A DNA stretch of 64,000 nucleotides from Turbatrix aceti (taxonomy: Eukaryota > Nematoda > Chromadorea > Rhabditida > Panagrolaimidae): the NCBI GenBank assembly GCA_963969345.1, contig OZ017769.1, positions 3,658,816-3,722,815 of the forward strand, written 5' to 3'. Shown one piece after another: positions 60,538 to 64,000 of this stretch; the stretch's first letter is position 1; every line of letters begins with the position of its first letter. Below the pieces are notes generated by a model. It had not been told where the DNA came from. It saw only the letters and a program-made list of their open reading frames with translations, and made no database searches. The translations under genes were made by a program, and so were the position numbers.

Positions 60538-63500
60538 CTAGATGCGTTCAGCGTCCTCTTCTGCAGTTGGTTGGAGGCTGTTTCCGAGGCCAGTCGTCGT
60601 TCCGCCCTGCCGGAAGATCTCGCGTCTCATGTGGGGATGGAGGTAGGTGCGAGGCTGTCTGACGAATCCCGGTCGGTAGTTTGATGACGATATTCGCGGC
60701 GGGACCACCCGGGTAAAGCCTTTGGGCGATGACGGCGAGGATATCGGTGGCGAAGGTGGTGATTCTTTTTTCAATACCAACGGTGCAGGTCTGTGGGACG
60801 GCGGAGGCGGGGCCGGGGCTTTGGAGGTTGCTCCGGGGTTCGGCGACTGCTCAGGCTGGGGTGGTGCCCGGGCGGTTTTCTTCTCAGGAGTCGGCGATTT
60901 CGTGTCAAACTGCGGAAGACTGGGCCTCTGCTGCTGTCGGGCGGGTTGGCACATCTGGCCGTCCTCCATGTTGAAAAAGTGCCGAAATGTGAACTCGTAG
61001 AAATTCGGATTTTTGCCAAAGTTCGGCTTGAGCGTTTCTTTGTGGAAGCTGTTGATGAATTCTTGCGCATCGAGGTCGCTGACGTCAAAGTTGGAAGTAT
61101 CGAGGTCGTGACGGACTTTTGGTATGAATTCCGCCTCTGTCAGACGAAGGGTATCGAAATCCATGCCCTAGAAAAAAACGACAATAAAAAAGAAGTGAGG
61201 TAATTTTTTTTTTCTGCGAGGGCACAAACCTTGAACCAGTGATGCGCCTTGATGTCACCTGCGCCATCGCGTCCCAATCGGTCTGTCTGATCGCAGCATA
61301 GTCTGCGTATCAAATCCAGACAATTTTCCGACAGAGGCTCCGGCAGGTGACTCATACAGGTGAGATCCAGGAATTTTCGCCAGTTGATTATCTAAAAACC
61401 GAATTTTTTTAAAAATTTTAATAAAATTAGTCAATTTTCGCCAAACTCACCCTCTTCTGCGTTTCGTAAACATTTTCGGGGTGAGACATGAAAGGGGGTC
61501 GTCCGAAGACCATTTCGTAGAGAATGACCCCCACAGACCACCAATCGCAGAGCTGAGTGTGTCCCTCCCGTTTTATGACTTCCGGAGCCATGTAGTTGCA
61601 CGTTCCGACCACGGATCGCGACACATTGCGCTTATCGCTGCCATGGCCCTTCGGCAGAGATTCGTTCCGCACGTGGTTCACTGCTTCGGGGTCTTCGGAT
61701 TCGTAGACAACGTACCGACGCTTGTCATGCGTCCACCTGAACCCGGTACAGAGGCCAAAGTCGGTGAGCTTGATGTGGCCTGACTTGTCGAGGAGAATGT
61801 TGTCCGGCTTGATATCTCGGTGGATAAATCCCAGGCTGTGGACGTATTCTATCGCAGCTGTGAGTTCTGCGGTATAGAAACGAGCGAGTTTTTCGGAGAA
61901 TATTCCCTTTACGATGAGTAGCTGCATCATGTCGCCTCCATGAACGTATTCCATGATAAAGTACAGATTATGCGAGTCCTGGAACGAAAAGTACAGCTTG
62001 ACGATCCATTCGGAGAAAGCTTCTGCGAGGATGTCTCGTTCGGCTTTGACGTGCGCGAGTTGTTGTTTTTGAATTACGGTCTCTTTTGAGAGAATCTTCA
62101 TCGCGTAGATCTGGTTGTTGTCTCGCTTTCGTACGAGCGCGACTTTGCCGAACGCGCCGACTCCAATGTGCTGGATTATGTCGAACATCTTTTTATTCAC
62201 CTTCTGTCGCTGTAATCGGAGGTATTTTGACTCTCGCTGGCGCAGGAGCCGGATCATCTTGTCCTGGAGCTGGGGCGTGAGTTTCGCCTCTTCCATCTCG
62301 TTGATGAGTTGGTTGGCTCGCTGCTGTCGCTCCCTGCAGTACCGGATGACGGTATCAATGTGTTGTTCCATAAAAAATCGGTACATTCCTGGCTTGCACG
62401 GGACAACATTCCGCTCGTAACTCTTGGTATTCAACTTATTGGCCACAGAGTTGGGCAACGGTGAAAACGAACGCTTGGGCGGAGGCAGGATATCGATATC
62501 AACGGTGCTCGGTGAAGTAAAGCCAGACGACCGACTTCCGTTGTTTACCGTCGCGTGCTCGGATGACAACTGTCCAACCGAGGTGTTGGACAACTTTTTA
62601 TGACACAGCTGGTCGACGTAGCTGATGCACCCGGAAGACGATGCCACGCTGTTGTCGGGGTCAACAAAAATGCTCTGAACAACTTTGTGCTGCTGCTGCT
62701 GCTGCTGTTGTTGTTGTTGTTGGTGCTGTGGGGGTTGTTGCTGCATCATCGGCGCGAGCGACGGTCTCCTCGGCTTGTCCATGATGGTAGTCCGAATCAC
62801 CGGGCCCCCACCACCCTCCCTGCGCTGGGGAGGTCTCTGCTGCGCTGCGTTTCGGTCAATTGCGATGACCGTCGACGAAGGCTGCAGCGGTGCTGAAGGC
62901 GCTGACGTGATCGTGGAGCGCTGGGGCGGCGTGCGAACGATCATAGACGGTCCCATAGACGTCGTTTGTTTACTGAAAATATTTTGTATGTCTTTCAGCA
63001 TTTTTTTGTTTCTCTTTTCTTTTTCGTTCCTGATTGACTTGTGAGCGGGTGATCTGATCTATCGCGTGCTCTGAGCTCATCAAGAGCCATTAGCAGCGGA
63101 GAGAAGGGGTCATTACGACGTCAGAGTGCGTTAAAAATGCGAGAATGCAAGAAAAAAAATTCTATAGTCTGTGGTGTCAAAAAGGACGTAAAAAACAACG
63201 TCTAAACCGTAATTTGAGAATTTTGAGACTATAAAAATTGTGTCAAAATTCCCCAAATTACGGGAAAATGTTGGTAACGGTCGGGGTGACAAATCTTGGA
63301 ATTCCCATGCGTCAAGCGTTTTTCCTTCCCATTAGTCAGCACATAGACATGTTTGCACACGATGAGTCAAAACTTTTTACAGCCTCGTTGTCGGAAAAAG
63401 TTGTATCGTATCGTAAAATGGGGTGCGGTATGATGAGAAAAAAATGATTGTAAATATCACAAAAATTTTTGTAAATAGAATTTTTTTTTTGAAAATTTTT

Positions 63501-64000
63501 TTCGCGCAAATACAAATTTTTGTACAAAATTTTTTTTGAAGTGAATAAATAAAAAAAAAATGTTTTTCGCGCCAAGTGAATAAATTTTTTGAAAATTTTT
63601 TTTCGCGCCAAAAAAAATTTCAATGAATAATTTTTTTGAAAATTTCTTTTTGCGCTGAAAAATTTTTTTTCTAACTAAGAACAAAAAAACATACAGTGAA
63701 ATCTTAGCATGACTCCGATGAACGTCCACCCTCGGCGGAGCGAGCACGGGGAGCGGGGGCGGCTGTGTCGGCGATTCTGACCTGCTGGAGCCCCGACTAT
63801 CGCTCCCGACATTGAGATACGTCGTCGATCGCCCCGAAGTGACGCCACTCGACTTCGAAGACGCAATCGACGTTCCTATATACGTCATCGAAGTAGTCAC
63901 CGGCGTCGAAGACAGGTACGGCGAGTGGTTGAGAGCGATATCGCGTTTGATGTGATTGAGCACGTTTGCAGCATCGACGAGACTGCTGAAGTTGACGAGT
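60538..64000 (-). CDS. wts-1: LATS/Warts kinase of the Hippo pathway (5' end outside window)
   Basis: Four exons seen (complement): >64000-63695, 62972-61451, 61391-61230 and 61167-60538; at least 870 aa, N-terminus missing. The N-terminal part is low complexity with a long poly-Gln run (62735-62680). A Mob-binding NTR precedes the kinase (YRFFMEQHIDTVIRYCRERQ). Kinase motifs: GVGAFGKV, AMKILSK, HRDIKPDN, DFGLCTGF, and an activation segment SRSVVGTCNYMAPE whose Ser matches the human S909 site. The NDR-type insert is present. The hydrophobic motif FYEFTFRHFF contains the activating Thr. It phosphorylates YAP-type coactivators. The upstream exon was joined because CT plus T restores frame; the ATG at 63001 is therefore probably intronic. 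A 144-aa Pro-rich tail after the hydrophobic motif is unusually long. Confidence 0.93.
62973..63694 (-). other. 722-bp intron in the LATS gene
   Basis: Bounded by donor GTATGT (63694) and acceptor ATTTTCAG (62973). It contains A/T-rich degenerate repeats with TTTTTCGCGC(C/A)AA near 63500, 63570 and 63605. Confidence 0.6.

Noticed and set aside
62943..63001. ATG at 63001 as start of the LATS protein
   Set aside because: An ATTTTCAG acceptor lies just inside this frame, and joining the upstream exon at 63695 keeps frame, so the ATG is probably intronic.
1..64000. CRISPR arrays, bacterial operons, rRNA, tRNA, transposase or viral genes
   Set aside because: No regular spacer array, Shine-Dalgarno-led gene runs, rRNA core motifs, tRNA B boxes, or transposase, reverse-transcriptase or capsid-like frames were found on either strand.

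Overview
The window is eukaryotic nuclear DNA from a nematode. The clearest lineage marker is a cuticle collagen with the nematode N-terminal domain (54753-53334). Supporting signs are short GT-AG introns ending in a T-rich TTTTCAG acceptor, and TTTCAG-like acceptors lying 2-30 nt upstream of many start codons, as expected for spliced-leader trans-splicing. Orthologues of C. elegans wts-1, marc-6 and unc-59 are present. The species is not identifiable from this sequence. Exons are GC-rich at third codon positions, while introns and spacers are dominated by A and T runs.

Layout. 1-7520: no gene found; short tandem and inverted repeats. 7521-9092 (-): eIF3 subunit h. 9942-15838 (+): KANSL3-like NSL-complex subunit with an internal exon duplication. 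16083-16809 (-): four-TM protein. 17287-17892 (+): small single-TM protein. 18370-22598 (+): rhotekin/anillin-type protein whose introns hold two minisatellites, one of which includes the 3' splice site. 22599-27193: 4.6-kb gene-poor spacer with a large hairpin. 27194-27619 (+): secreted six-cysteine peptide precursor. 27815-29995 (-): multipass membrane protein. 30901-31595 (-): ribosomal protein eL24. 32063-32740 (+): ribosomal protein eS10. 33442-36520 (-): SCAF4/SCAF8-like CTD-binding protein. 37327-42026 (-): formin. 45154-49470 (-): MARCH6/Doa10 ubiquitin ligase. 50379-53195 (+): BTB protein with a cysteine-rich tail. 53334-54753 (-): cuticle collagen. 56029-57718 (+): septin. 58173-58705 (+): one small TM ORF and one frame-disrupted small ORF. 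58846-59951 (-): stalked cysteine-rich membrane protein. 60538->64000 (-): LATS/Warts kinase, cut by the window end.

The genes do not form one pathway. They span translation (eIF3h, eL24, eS10), chromatin and Pol II transcription (KANSL3-like, SCAF4/8-like), actin, Rho and septin cytoskeleton and cytokinesis (formin, rhotekin-like, septin), ER-associated degradation (MARCH6), Hippo signalling (LATS) and cuticle. Most neighbours are divergent or convergent. The only plausible operon pair is 17287-17892 with 18370-22598.

Exon joins were deduced by eye from splice signals, frame continuity and family resemblance. Nothing was aligned by software. The least certain joins are flagged in their entries.
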